From positions 124,001 through 188,000 of the forward strand of contig NZ_QGGQ01000004.1 of the NCBI RefSeq assembly GCF_003148665.1: a stretch of DNA of 64,000 bases, in the 5' to 3' direction. Shown one piece after another: positions 45,963-55,683 of this stretch. The translations under genes and the position numbers were made by a program. The stretch comes from Maribacter polysiphoniae (GTDB taxonomy: Bacteria > Bacteroidota > Bacteroidia > Flavobacteriales > Flavobacteriaceae). The notes beneath the pieces were generated by a model, which was given only the letters and a program-made list of their open reading frames with translations, was not told where the DNA came from and ran no database searches. Within the stretch, counting starts at the first letter, position 1, and each line of letters opens with the position of its first letter.

Positions 45963-46586
45963 ATGAAAGGTTTAAAAACACTACTTCTTTTATTGACCTT
46001 ATTGTCATTCAACCTACACAATGCACAAGAAGAAACAGACACCACTGAAGAATTATCCTTGGACAAAGGAACTATCGACAGTCAATTTGATTACATCTAT
46101 AAAAAGTCGGGGAATTACAGGGCCGACGGCAAGCGTTATGAGGTGGTACGCATCATTTCCTTGGATAAATTACGGAAGAATGTAATGGACACCCTCAATA
46201 TGACGTACAAGAAAGAAGCGGAGTTGAAGGCTACGATTTCCGGCCATGAAGCTACCATTTCATCCTTGAACCAAAAATTGGAGGAAACAACCAATAATTT
46301 AACTTCGGTATCAGAAGAAAAGGACAGCATGTCGTTTTTAGGTATGTTGGTTTCCAAAACCACCTATAACTTCATTCTTTGGTCCATTATCGGTTCCTTG
46401 TTATTGTTGTTCTTGCTTTTTGTTTACAAATTCAGAAGAAGTAATACCTTGACCCAAGAGGCCAAAACGGCTCTTGCCGAAGTTGAGGCCGAATATGAGG
46501 ACCACCGTAGAAGGGCCTTGGAAAGAGAGCAAAAAATAAGTAGGCAACTACAGGATGAGATAAACAAGTACAAAAAATCAAAATAA
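45963..46586 (+). CDS. exported coiled-coil membrane protein of unknown function
   Basis: A 207-residue protein with a signal peptide (TLLLLLTLLSFNLHNAQ), a periplasmic part containing YKKSGNYRADGKRYEVVRIISLDKL, a coiled coil (about 85-115), one TM helix (about 136-158, FILWSIIGSLLLLFLLFVYKF), and a charged cytoplasmic coiled coil (165-207). From memory, homologues are sometimes labelled tRNA (guanine-N1)-methyltransferase because of their closeness to trmD. Nothing in this sequence supports such an activity. An envelope or structural role is possible. It ends at its own terminator. Confidence 0.8.
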   Translation: MKGLKTLLLLLTLLSFNLHNAQEETDTTEELSLDKGTIDSQFDYIYKKSGNYRADGKRYEVVRIISLDKLRKNVMDTLNMTYKKEAELKATISGHEATISSLNQKLEETTNNLTSVSEEKDSMSFLGMLVSKTTYNFILWSIIGSLLLLFLLFVYKFRRSNTLTQEAKTALAEVEAEYEDHRRRALEREQKISRQLQDEINKYKKSK

Positions 46587-46587
46587 C

Positions 46588-46615
46588 AAAAAGCTCCTTA
46601 ACGGAGCTTTTTTTT
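46588..46615 (+). terminator. rho-independent terminator
   Basis: AAAAAGCTCC, loop TTAAC, GGAGCTTTTT, then more Ts: a 10-bp stem directly after the coiled-coil gene. It separates it from the GNAT-trmD genes. Confidence 0.88.
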
Positions 46616-46624
46616 GCTAGTACC

Positions 46625-47068
46625 ATGATCAAAATCGTTAAAGCCACTATAAAAAACCTTTTTGAGGTTGCCCCCCTATTCGACCAATACAGGGTGTTTT
46701 ATAAGCAAGAAAGCGATATTGAAGGTGCAAGGATGTTCTTGACAGAACGTTTGAATAAAAACGAATCAATTATTTTTTTGGCCTATTACCAAAACAAGCC
46801 AGCGGGATTCGTACAACTCTATCCCATGTTCTCGTCGGTCTCTATGCAACATTCCTATGTTTTGAATGACTTATTCGTCGAGGAAGTATTCAGGAATAAA
46901 CAAATCGGCGGGGCTCTTTTGGGCAAAGCCAAGGAATTTTGTTTAGCGAACAGGGCTAAAGGGCTTGCCCTAGAAACAGACGTGGACAACCCAGCCCAAA
47001 AATTATACGAAAAATTGAACTGGGTAAAAGACGTTGATTGTTTTCATTACTTTTGGACCGCAAAATAA
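46625..47068 (+). CDS. GNAT family N-acetyltransferase
   Basis: A 147-residue acetyltransferase with IKIVKATIKNLFEVAPLFDQYR at the N-terminus, the acetyl-CoA motif FVEEVFRNKQIGGALLGKAKEFC, and the terminal DVDNPAQKLYEKLNWVKD. The substrate is not evident. It precedes trmD by 18 nt and starts right after the terminator, so its promoter must overlap that region or transcription reads through. Confidence 0.88.
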   Translation: MIKIVKATIKNLFEVAPLFDQYRVFYKQESDIEGARMFLTERLNKNESIIFLAYYQNKPAGFVQLYPMFSSVSMQHSYVLNDLFVEEVFRNKQIGGALLGKAKEFCLANRAKGLALETDVDNPAQKLYEKLNWVKDVDCFHYFWTAK

Positions 47069-47086
47069 TTTAGACACACAAGCACC

Positions 47087-47764
47087 ATGCGTATTGACAT
47101 TATAACCGTACTACCCGAATTACTCAAAAGTCCGTTTGAGGCTTCCATCTTGAAGCGCGCCATTGAAAAAGGGCTTGTTGAAGTGCATATGCACAATCTA
47201 CGTGACTATACGGATTTAAGCTATAACCAAGTTGATGACTATCAATTTGGTGGTGGAGCGGGAATGGTGTTGATGATCGAACCCATTGATAAATGTATTT
47301 CATCCTTAAAAGCGGAACGTGATTATGATGAAATCATTTATATGACCCCAGACGGTGTAACGTTAAACCAAAAGATTGCGAACAGCCTTTCATTGGTCGG
47401 AAACATCATCATTCTTTGTGGTCATTACAAAGGTGTTGACCAAAGGGTTAGGGATGCCTACATCACCAAGGAAATCTCAGTAGGCGATTATGTACTGTCC
47501 GGAGGGGAGTTGGCCGCAGCCATACTCTGTGATTCGATCATACGATTGATCCCTGGGGTTTTAAGCAATGAAACCTCTGCATTGACTGATACCTTTCAAG
47601 ACAATTTGCTGGCTCCACCCGTATACACTAGACCATCGGAATACAAGGGACTCAAGGTCCCCGATGTACTACTAAGTGGTAATTTTCCAAAAATAGAGGA
47701 ATGGCGCGAAAACAAGGCCTACGAAAGAACCAAAACTTTACGCCCTGATCTTTTAAACGAATAA
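47087..47764 (+). CDS. trmD: tRNA (guanine37-N1)-methyltransferase TrmD
   Basis: A 225-residue SPOUT-class enzyme methylating G37 of tRNAs with a preceding G to prevent frameshifting. Typical blocks: [81 protein letters not shown] and [24 protein letters not shown]. The length is normal. It is separated from rplS by one small membrane gene. Confidence 0.97.
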   Translation: MRIDIITVLPELLKSPFEASILKRAIEKGLVEVHMHNLRDYTDLSYNQVDDYQFGGGAGMVLMIEPIDKCISSLKAERDYDEIIYMTPDGVTLNQKIANSLSLVGNIIILCGHYKGVDQRVRDAYITKEISVGDYVLSGGELAAAILCDSIIRLIPGVLSNETSALTDTFQDNLLAPPVYTRPSEYKGLKVPDVLLSGNFPKIEEWRENKAYERTKTLRPDLLNE

Positions 47765-47769
47765 TCTTA

Positions 47770-48087
47770 ATGGACAATTACGAAATTTACTTTTTATTTG
47801 GTTCTATAATTGGCTTTATAGTTCAGGTCGTTATTTTTATTTTCTCCTTGTTGTATTATTTGAAGTCCAAATCCATAGCCGGACTCTTAATGGGCGTTGG
47901 CAGCTGCCTTAGCGCCTTACTATTTATTATCAGACCTATATTGACAACCTTGATAGCCCGTAACATGGGCGCTATGGAGCTGGTGAACATTCAAGGGTAT
48001 TTGACTATTGTCGGGGCGCTTTTCGCCTGTGTGTTCACCATTGGTTTTGTTTTGGCCATACTAAAGATGCTGAAGACCACTAACTAA
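47770..48087 (+). CDS. small membrane protein of unknown function
   Basis: A 105-residue protein with three hydrophobic helices (about 8-30, 36-56 and 75-100). No known domain. It starts 5 nt after trmD and probably shares its transcript. Hydrophobic pattern, spacing and codon use support a real gene. Function unknown. Confidence 0.7.
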   Translation: MDNYEIYFLFGSIIGFIVQVVIFIFSLLYYLKSKSIAGLLMGVGSCLSALLFIIRPILTTLIARNMGAMELVNIQGYLTIVGALFACVFTIGFVLAILKMLKTTN

Positions 48088-48120
48088 GTTGGTGGATTTA
48101 AAAAAATAAATATAAATTTC

Positions 48121-48150
48121 TTGCAGTTTTTAATTTATAACGTATTTTTG
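48121..48150 (+). promoter_or_regulatory. promoter of rplS
   Basis: TTG (48121-48123), exactly 19 nt, then TATTTTTG (48143-48150), an exact TAnnTTTG box. This is one of the best Bacteroidetes-type promoters in the window. Transcription would start near 48155, about 63 nt before the rplS ATG. Confidence 0.7.
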
Positions 48151-48161
48151 CACCCTGTTAA

Positions 48162-48193
48162 ACCAACCTCTGACGAAAATCGTGAATGTTGGT
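48162..48193 (+). promoter_or_regulatory. hairpin in the rplS leader, candidate L19 autoregulatory element
   Basis: ACCAAC (48162-48167) pairs with GTTGGT (48188-48193), and inside it ACG (48173-48175) pairs with CGT (48181-48183) around the loop AAAAT. The internal loop is asymmetric, as often in protein-binding leaders. It lies between the promoter and the rplS start, where ribosomal-protein leaders act by binding their own protein. I recall a Bacteroidia L19 leader being described, but cannot confirm this is it. Confidence 0.5.
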
Positions 48194-48217
48194 AGAATAT
48201 AATTGTAAAAAATAACA

Positions 48218-48568
48218 ATGGAAGCATTAATCAACTTCGTAGAAAACGAATTCATTCCAAAAAAAGAATTCCCAGAATTCTCAGCTGGAGATACAATCAC
48301 CGTATACTATGAGATTAAGGAAGGTGAGAAAACACGTACCCAGTTCTTTAAAGGGGTCGTGATCCAACGAAGAGGCAGCGGAGCAACAGAAACTTTTACC
48401 ATTCGTAAAATGTCAGGGACTATAGGTGTTGAACGTATTTTCCCTATCAATTTACCTGCATTGCAGAAAATTGAGGTCAATAAAAAAGGTAAAGTTCGTA
48501 GAGCAAGAATTTACTACTTTAGAGGTCTTACCGGTAAAAAGGCAAGAATCAAAGAAATTCGTTCTTAA
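48218..48568 (+). CDS. rplS: 50S ribosomal protein L19
   Basis: A 116-residue ribosomal protein located at the 30S-50S interface. FSAGDTITVYYEIKEGEKTRTQFFKGVVIQRRGSGATETFTIRKMS and GVERIFPINLPALQKIEV are the canonical L19 sequence, and the basic C-terminus GKVRRARIYYFRGLTGKKARIKE is typical. It has its own promoter and leader hairpin, and a strong terminator, so it is transcribed alone. Confidence 0.98.
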   Translation: MEALINFVENEFIPKKEFPEFSAGDTITVYYEIKEGEKTRTQFFKGVVIQRRGSGATETFTIRKMSGTIGVERIFPINLPALQKIEVNKKGKVRRARIYYFRGLTGKKARIKEIRS

Positions 48569-48588
48569 AACACGAATTACACAAAATC

Positions 48589-48624
48589 AAAAAAGCATCC
48601 CTTCTTCAAGGGATGCTTTTTTTT
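48589..48624 (+). terminator. rho-independent terminator after rplS
   Basis: GCATCCCTT (48595-48603), loop CTTC, AAGGGATGC (48608-48616), flanked by A and T runs that extend the stem, then a U tract. Very strong. Confidence 0.92.
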
Positions 48625-48674
48625 ATGAACAATTGTTAATAACCTAAGTTCATAAGCTGTTGATTCTTAATTCT

Positions 48675-48705
48675 TTGAAAATCCAAAATTTAAGCCTATA
48701 TTTAT
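48675..48705 (+). promoter_or_regulatory. well-spaced promoter in the rplS-icd gap with no gene after it
   Basis: TTTG (48675-48678), 19 nt, TATATTTA (48698-48705). The -33 element is exact and the -7 box differs from TAnnTTTG only in the last base. The spacing equals that of the rplS promoter. No plausible coding sequence follows. Confidence 0.5.
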
Positions 48706-48709
48706 TACA

Positions 48710-49124
48710 TGGTTTTGAGGGAGTCCGTCTAGGAGTTTTAAAAAAAGCCATTATAAAGTTTACGTTCTTTATATTGTTGTTTAGTCTTTTATGAAAATCC
48801 AGTAGAATTCGTTTTACGGGATAATGATTAAATAGACGAGCATAAACAAAAGAGGCTTATGTCTCCGGTGTTATGTAGATGTCCTTATTTTAAACGCAAA
48901 ACGTAGGTCTTGTATTTAAGTTAAGAACATTAAGACAACAAGAAGCAAAACATAAATGTGGTTGCTTGATTGAAAAGTCAAAAACCGCTTTGTATTGCAA
49001 ACGTTGAAATAGTATTGGGAGTGGCAATCAATGGTTGCGGTTTTGATGAAAATTCAGAACATATATTTTCGTGCTATTTCTAAAAAGCCATATCAAATGT
49101 ACTTGTACAAGTGATATGGCTTTT
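48710..49124 (+). ncRNA. candidate unrecognised non-coding RNA (about 415 nt)
   Basis: The segment runs from the predicted start after the promoter at 48675-48705 to the strong hairpin at 49083-49124. No convincing ORF is present on the plus strand. Two complementary pairs cross each other: TTGATTG (48966-48972) with CAATCAA (49025-49031), and AAAACCGC (48981-48988) with GCGGTTTT (49037-49044). That is the arrangement of an H-type pseudoknot. TGGTTGC also occurs twice (48959-48965, 49032-49038). I checked it against the landmark sequences of tmRNA, RNase P RNA and SRP RNA and found none. A decayed gene is the main alternative. Confidence 0.35.
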
Positions 49125-49128
49125 GTTT
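49083..49128 (+). terminator. strong terminator hairpin without an upstream gene
   Basis: AAAAGCCATATCA (49083-49095) pairs over 13 bp with TGATATGGCTTTT (49112-49124). The loop itself holds TGTA...TACA (98-101/106-109 of the same hundred). T-rich sequence follows. It is symmetric enough to work on both strands. The nearest gene upstream, rplS, already has its own terminator 460 nt earlier. Confidence 0.7.
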
Positions 49129-49129
49129 T

Positions 49130-49788
49130 GGTACAACTCCATCTTTAGGCGATGAACAAAATGGGTCAAGTACAATTTCTGGGTATTTGGATATTTATGC
49201 ATATAGTTGAGTTAACCTAAATAGGAAGAATTCTTTATTTCTAACGCCTCTGAACGGAATCCTAAAGAAGGAACGGCCTATTTTCGATTTCGTTTTAAAT
49301 CAAGTGGTTTCCGCATTGGGCTGAGGAAGCCGTACATAGAGCATTTCACTTTAGTGAAAGCGGCCTGGACGGTGTGGCCGCGGAAAGTGCGTGGATTTAA
49401 AGAAATTTAAAATCAGCCTAGCGTTTTTTGTTTCTTTTTTGGGCAATGCAAAAAAGAACGGAACACGAACTACGGGATAGTTTATACTTTCTTTTTCTAA
49501 TTCACACCCAACTTTTGGGATTGACCCAACAAAATCGAAAATCGTCGAATTCCAATTGATTGAAATATCCTTCACTAAGACACCAAAAGGTTTTTAAAAA
49601 CAATCCGTAAAGATTTTTTGTATTCCTAACTATATATAAAAATACGAATACGGAAAGTTCCGTGGTTCTATTTTCCCATCCATGAAGTACACAATTTTTG
49701 GTACTGCCCTGTTTTCCACTTCACAAAAAGAAACTTTTCCATTATAAATAATCCGCAAAACACAAACAATCGGCAGGGCATAAAATTG
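49130..49788. other. non-coding remainder of the rplS-icd gap
   Basis: Apart from the multi-hairpin block and the icd promoter I see no gene here. A leftward open frame of 74 codons (49351-49575) runs straight through the hairpin block and has no protein-like character. A short inverted repeat ACGGAA/TTCCGT lies near 49650-49665, and its surroundings (CGGAAAGT then CGTGG) echo the sequence at 49380-49394. Confidence 0.5.
49344..49458. repeat. compact block of four hairpins, possible extragenic repeat
   Basis: Within 115 nt there are TTTCAC/GTGAAA (49344-49349/49354-49359), GCGGCC/GGCCGC (49360-49365/49376-49381), GATTTAAA/TTTAAAATC-like (49393-49413) and TTCTTTTTTG/CAAAAAAGAA (49432-49441/49449-49458). 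The GC-rich first half contrasts with the AT-rich surroundings. It resembles a REP/MITE-like extragenic element. Only one copy is in this window, so repetition in the genome is an expectation, not an observation. Confidence 0.45.
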
Positions 49789-49796
49789 TATATTTG
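49789..49796 (+). promoter_or_regulatory. predicted -7 box for icd
   Basis: TATATTTG, an exact TAnnTTTG match, 27 nt before the icd ATG, giving a leader of about 22 nt. The -33 element is not obvious. Confidence 0.5.
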
Positions 49797-49805
49797 TTCC
49801 ACTAA

Positions 49806-52043
<2,238 letters not shown>

Positions 52044-52058
52044 CACATTGTTATCCAG

Positions 52059-52096
52059 AGAAAAACCCTTGGCTTACGCCGGGGGTTTTTCTTTTA
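52059..52096 (+). terminator. rho-independent terminator after icd
   Basis: AGAAAAACCCTTGGC, loop TTAC, GCCGGGGGTTTTTCT: a 15-bp stem with two G-T pairs, followed by TTTT. Confidence 0.85.
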
Positions 52097-52158
52097 AATA
52101 AATGTTAACACCCCCTTATACCCTATTATTCTTCATACATTTACTAAAAATCGCATCA

Positions 52159-54534
52159 ATGAATAAGAGGCCATTATCATTTATAATTTTATTCTTCCTT
52201 TTTTCTTTTATTCTATTTTCCCAACAAAAATATACTTTAAGCGGTACCGTATCGGAAGCTTCCAGTAACGAAACCATGATCGGCGTTACTATTGCCATTC
52301 CTGAGTTGGCTACCGGTGTGACCACCAATGAATATGGTTTCTACTCCATTACACTGCCCGAAGGGGAATACAACATACAAATCAGTTATTTAGGGTTTCA
52401 AGCGCAGACCCAAACCATCAGCCTAACCGAAAATAGCAAATTGAATTTTCTAATGGTTGAGGAAGCCCAACAATTGGAAGAAGTGGTTGTTACGGATTCA
52501 AGTGACAAATTGGATATTCGAAAACCACAAATGAGCGTAAACACCATGTCTGTGGCAACCATTAAAAAAATACCCGTGATCTTGGGGGAAGCCGATGTCA
52601 TTAAATCCATTTTACTACTGCCCGGGGTCACCAATGCCGGTGAGGGATCTTCCGGTTTCAATGTTCGGGGAGGTGCCGTAGACCAAAATCTCATACTTCT
52701 GGATGAAGCCACCATTTTCAATTCCTCCCACCTTTTTGGTTTTTTCTCGGTTTTTAACCCTGATGCCATTAAGGATATAAAACTATACAAAGGAGGAATC
52801 CCTGCCCGGTATGGCGGAAGACTTTCCTCTGTTCTGGATATCTTTCAAAAGGAAGGCAATAGCAAGGAACTGAAAATCAACGGGGGTATTGGTCTGGTAG
52901 CAAGCCGTTTGCTTGTAGAGGGACCCTTGAAAAAAGACAAGGCGGCTTTTCTCATAGGTGGTAGATCGTCCTATGCCCATCTATTCCTACCCTTGTTCGA
53001 TATAGACAATACCGCCTATTTCTATGACCTGAACACCAAAATCAATTTCAAGATAAACGGGAACAACAACATCTTTTTGTCCGGTTATTTTGGGAGGGAT
53101 GTATTTAGCATCAGTGACAGTTTTGTGAACACCTATGGCAATGCGGTCGGTAATTTTCGTTGGAACCACTTGTTCTCCAACAAGTTGTTCTCCAATCTTT
53201 CCTTGATTTATTCCGATTACTATTATGGACTCAAATTGGATTTTGTCGGATTCAACTGGAATTCAGGGATTCAAAACTTCAATGTGAAGTATGACTTAAA
53301 GCATTACCTGAATGATAACCTGCAAATAAACTACGGCCTTAACAATATCTATTACCGCTTTAACCCTGGAAAAATAGAACCAAGCAATGCTACTTCGGGA
53401 ATTGTCGAAGATCAACTTATTCAAAAATACGCCAATGAGTTTGCCGCATATATTGATATTGAACATGATATTACCCCAAATTTAAGTTTGGGCTACGGAT
53501 TGCGCTTTAGCAACTTCAATCGATTGGGGCAAGAGGAAGTAAACGTATATGAGAATGACAATCCGGTTGTCTACAATCCTTCCCTTCAAATCTATCAGGA
53601 AGCGGACCCCATATCCGTTTTGAATCCCAAGCGTAGCGAAAGTCTGGCCAAATTCAACAATTTTGAACCTCGGATCAGCGTATCGTACATTATTAACGAC
53701 AACAGTTCGGTAAAGGGCAGTTACACTCGATTGGCACAATACCTCCACCTAATATCGAATACAAGTTCACCAACCCCTCTGGATGTTTGGACCCCAAGTG
53801 GCTCTTTTATTGAACCACAGCTTCTGGATCAATATGCCTTAGGATATTTCCGGAATCTTAAGGATGGGGATTATTCCGTCGAAACCGAGGTATTCTATAA
53901 GGACATCCAAAACCGTATTGATTACATCGACGGCGCCAATCTTATCGCCAATGATGCCATTGAACAGGTTATCCTTAATGGTGAGGCCAGGGCCTATGGA
54001 CTCGAATTCCTATTTCGTAAGAATACCGGAAAGCTTCAAGGTTGGTTGGCTTACACCCTTTCCAAATCCGAACAAAGGACACCCGGTAGAACTACGACCG
54101 AACCCGGTATCAATGATGGTCAGTGGTACAATACACCCTATGATAAGACCCATGATTTTTCCATCTATGGAAATTATGACCTTAATAGTAAATGGAGTTT
54201 CAATACAAATTTTGTTTTTCAAACAGGGCAACCCACCAATTACCCCATAGGGCAATATGAATACCAAGGATTGACGGTCCCCTACTATGGATTAAGAAAC
54301 CAAGAAAGGCTACCGAGTTATCACCGCCTCGACCTATCGGCCAGCCTTACCCCTAGAAAGAATGCGAATAGAAAAGTACAGGGAGAATGGATATTCAGCC
54401 TATACAACGTATACAACAGACGTAATGCTGCCTCCATTTCGTTCGGCAGAAATGAGGATACCAATGTGAATGAAGCGGTACGAACTTCGATTTTCGGGAT
54501 AGTACCTGCCGTTACCTATAATTTTAAATTTTAG
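52159..54534 (+). CDS. TonB-dependent receptor with carboxypeptidase-like N-terminal domain
   Basis: A 791-residue outer-membrane receptor. It has a signal peptide (about 1-21), a CarboxypepD_reg-like beta-sandwich (about 25-110, YTLSGTVSEASSNETMIGV), a plug domain (about 115-225, with LLLPGVTNAGEGSSGFNVRGGAVDQNLILLDEATIFN), and a 22-strand-type barrel ending VTYNFKF. The open frame reaches 52102 but the ATG at 52159 starts the signal peptide. The next gene is a DUF4249 lipoprotein 3 nt later. This pairing, rather than SusC/SusD, suggests uptake of something other than glycans. The ligand is unknown. Confidence 0.93.
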   Translation: MNKRPLSFIILFFLFSFILFSQQKYTLSGTVSEASSNETMIGVTIAIPELATGVTTNEYGFYSITLPEGEYNIQISYLGFQAQTQTISLTENSKLNFLMVEEAQQLEEVVVTDSSDKLDIRKPQMSVNTMSVATIKKIPVILGEADVIKSILLLPGVTNAGEGSSGFNVRGGAVDQNLILLDEATIFNSSHLFGFFSVFNPDAIKDIKLYKGGIPARYGGRLSSVLDIFQKEGNSKELKINGGIGLVASRLLVEGPLKKDKAAFLIGGRSSYAHLFLPLFDIDNTAYFYDLNTKINFKINGNNNIFLSGYFGRDVFSISDSFVNTYGNAVGNFRWNHLFSNKLFSNLSLIYSDYYYGLKLDFVGFNWNSGIQNFNVKYDLKHYLNDNLQINYGLNNIYYRFNPGKIEPSNATSGIVEDQLIQKYANEFAAYIDIEHDITPNLSLGYGLRFSNFNRLGQEEVNVYENDNPVVYNPSLQIYQEADPISVLNPKRSESLAKFNNFEPRISVSYIINDNSSVKGSYTRLAQYLHLISNTSSPTPLDVWTPSGSFIEPQLLDQYALGYFRNLKDGDYSVETEVFYKDIQNRIDYIDGANLIANDAIEQVILNGEARAYGLEFLFRKNTGKLQGWLAYTLSKSEQRTPGRTTTEPGINDGQWYNTPYDKTHDFSIYGNYDLNSKWSFNTNFVFQTGQPTNYPIGQYEYQGLTVPYYGLRNQERLPSYHRLDLSASLTPRKNANRKVQGEWIFSLYNVYNRRNAASISFGRNEDTNVNEAVRTSIFGIVPAVTYNFKF

Positions 54535-54537
54535 GCC

Positions 54538-55344
54538 ATGAAAAAATATATACTTATAATATTTGTGCTTTCCATAGTTATTGGTTGTGAGGATGTGGTC
54601 GAAATAGACGTACCCAAGGATGACACACGTTTATCGATTGACGCCTTGATCCGTATTGATACCGAGACATCAACAACACGCGTAGCGATAAAGGCTACCG
54701 AAACCACCAGTTTTTTCGAGGAAATTGAACCAGCGGTCTTAGACCAAATACAATTATTGAATACATCCTCAAATACGATAACAGACCTCGTGGAAGACCC
54801 CTCTGACTCTGGTGTTTATGTTGCAAATTTGCCAACCCGTGAATTGATGGAAGGTGATTTTCAATTGAACATTCTGTATAATAATGAACAATATGAGGCC
54901 ACGACCACCTTTGTGCCCACGGTACCTTTCGATGATGTAAAACAAGGGGATGGCACATTATTCTCTGAAGACGAAACGGAAATCGTGGTTTCGTATACCG
55001 ATGTAGCCAATAGCGATGACTACTATCTCTTCGATTTTGGATTTAATGAATACCTCGTATCCGAGGATACCTTTTACCCTGGACAGTCCTTTGAATTCTC
55101 TTACTTTTATGAAGACGGACTTGAAGCAGGAAGAAAACTGAATATCAGTATCTTAGGTGTAGATGAAGCATTTTACAATTATATGAACCAATTGATTGTT
55201 CAAAGCGGGGGTGACCAAGGTCCTTTTCAGACCCCAGCAGCCACGGTCCGGGGAAATATCATTAACACCACGGATTCGGACAACCTGGCCCTAGGATATT
55301 TTGCCCTGTGTCAGGAATATAGGGAAACCGTCATACTGGAATAA
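54538..55344 (+). CDS. DUF4249 family lipoprotein
   Basis: A 268-residue predicted lipoprotein (signal IIFVLSIVIGCED, lipobox Cys near residue 17). DUF4249 features include EIDVPKDDTRLSIDALI, YNNEQYEATTTFVPTVPFDD and AATVRGNIINTTDSDNLALGYFALCQEY. It is the surface or periplasmic partner of the TonB receptor 3 nt upstream, by analogy with SusD, although its fold differs. The substrate is not known. Confidence 0.9.
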   Translation: MKKYILIIFVLSIVIGCEDVVEIDVPKDDTRLSIDALIRIDTETSTTRVAIKATETTSFFEEIEPAVLDQIQLLNTSSNTITDLVEDPSDSGVYVANLPTRELMEGDFQLNILYNNEQYEATTTFVPTVPFDDVKQGDGTLFSEDETEIVVSYTDVANSDDYYLFDFGFNEYLVSEDTFYPGQSFEFSYFYEDGLEAGRKLNISILGVDEAFYNYMNQLIVQSGGDQGPFQTPAATVRGNIINTTDSDNLALGYFALCQEYRETVILE

Positions 55345-55415
55345 AATTATGATGTGGCGTCACCCATTTATTACGCTAGAATGGATACTTTTATTGTTCC
55401 AACATTTTAAACGAC

Positions 55416-55658
55416 ATGAGAACCAATAAGGACCTTTTGATTAAAGGCATCAAGCATTTCGCTTATACCTTCCTTTTAATGTTTACCGCTCCCACAGTGT
55501 TATGGCAGGCTTTCAAAAACCAGGAACACTCCTTTTACATCCCTGTTCTGATTGTAGGCCTTATTTTGGCCATTGCGGCAATTGCCATGGCCTTCTACAG
55601 TGTACATTTAATCATGAATGCCCTATTCAATACCCCCAAAAAGAAAAATAACGGCTAA
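55416..55658 (+). CDS. small DUF6095-like membrane protein
   Basis: An 80-residue protein with two hydrophobic helices (about 14-32 and 41-66) and a lysine-rich tail (TPKKKNNG). Motifs GIKHFAYTFLLMFTAPTVLWQAFKN are shared with a flavobacterial family I recall as DUF6095. Function unknown. It is 71 nt after the DUF4249 gene and convergent with DUF4294. Confidence 0.75.
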   Translation: MRTNKDLLIKGIKHFAYTFLLMFTAPTVLWQAFKNQEHSFYIPVLIVGLILAIAAIAMAFYSVHLIMNALFNTPKKKNNG

Positions 55659-55683
55659 GCTACTTTTTTGCGAATCCAAAACA

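Noticed and set aside
48710-49124. tmRNA, RNase P RNA or SRP RNA as identity for the promoter-terminator segment
   Set aside because: There is no T-arm (GGTTCGAATCC-like) or CCA end for tmRNA. GAGGGAGTCCG near 48720 only faintly recalls the RNase P motif GAGGAAAGTCC and the rest does not fit. No GGAAGCAGC-type SRP loop is present.
49351-49575. Leftward 74-codon open frame in the rplS-icd gap
   Set aside because: It runs through the stacked hairpins, has low-complexity and unlikely protein sequence (for example ALPKKETKNARLIL next to FPRPHRPGRFH), and no promoter. Better explained as non-coding.
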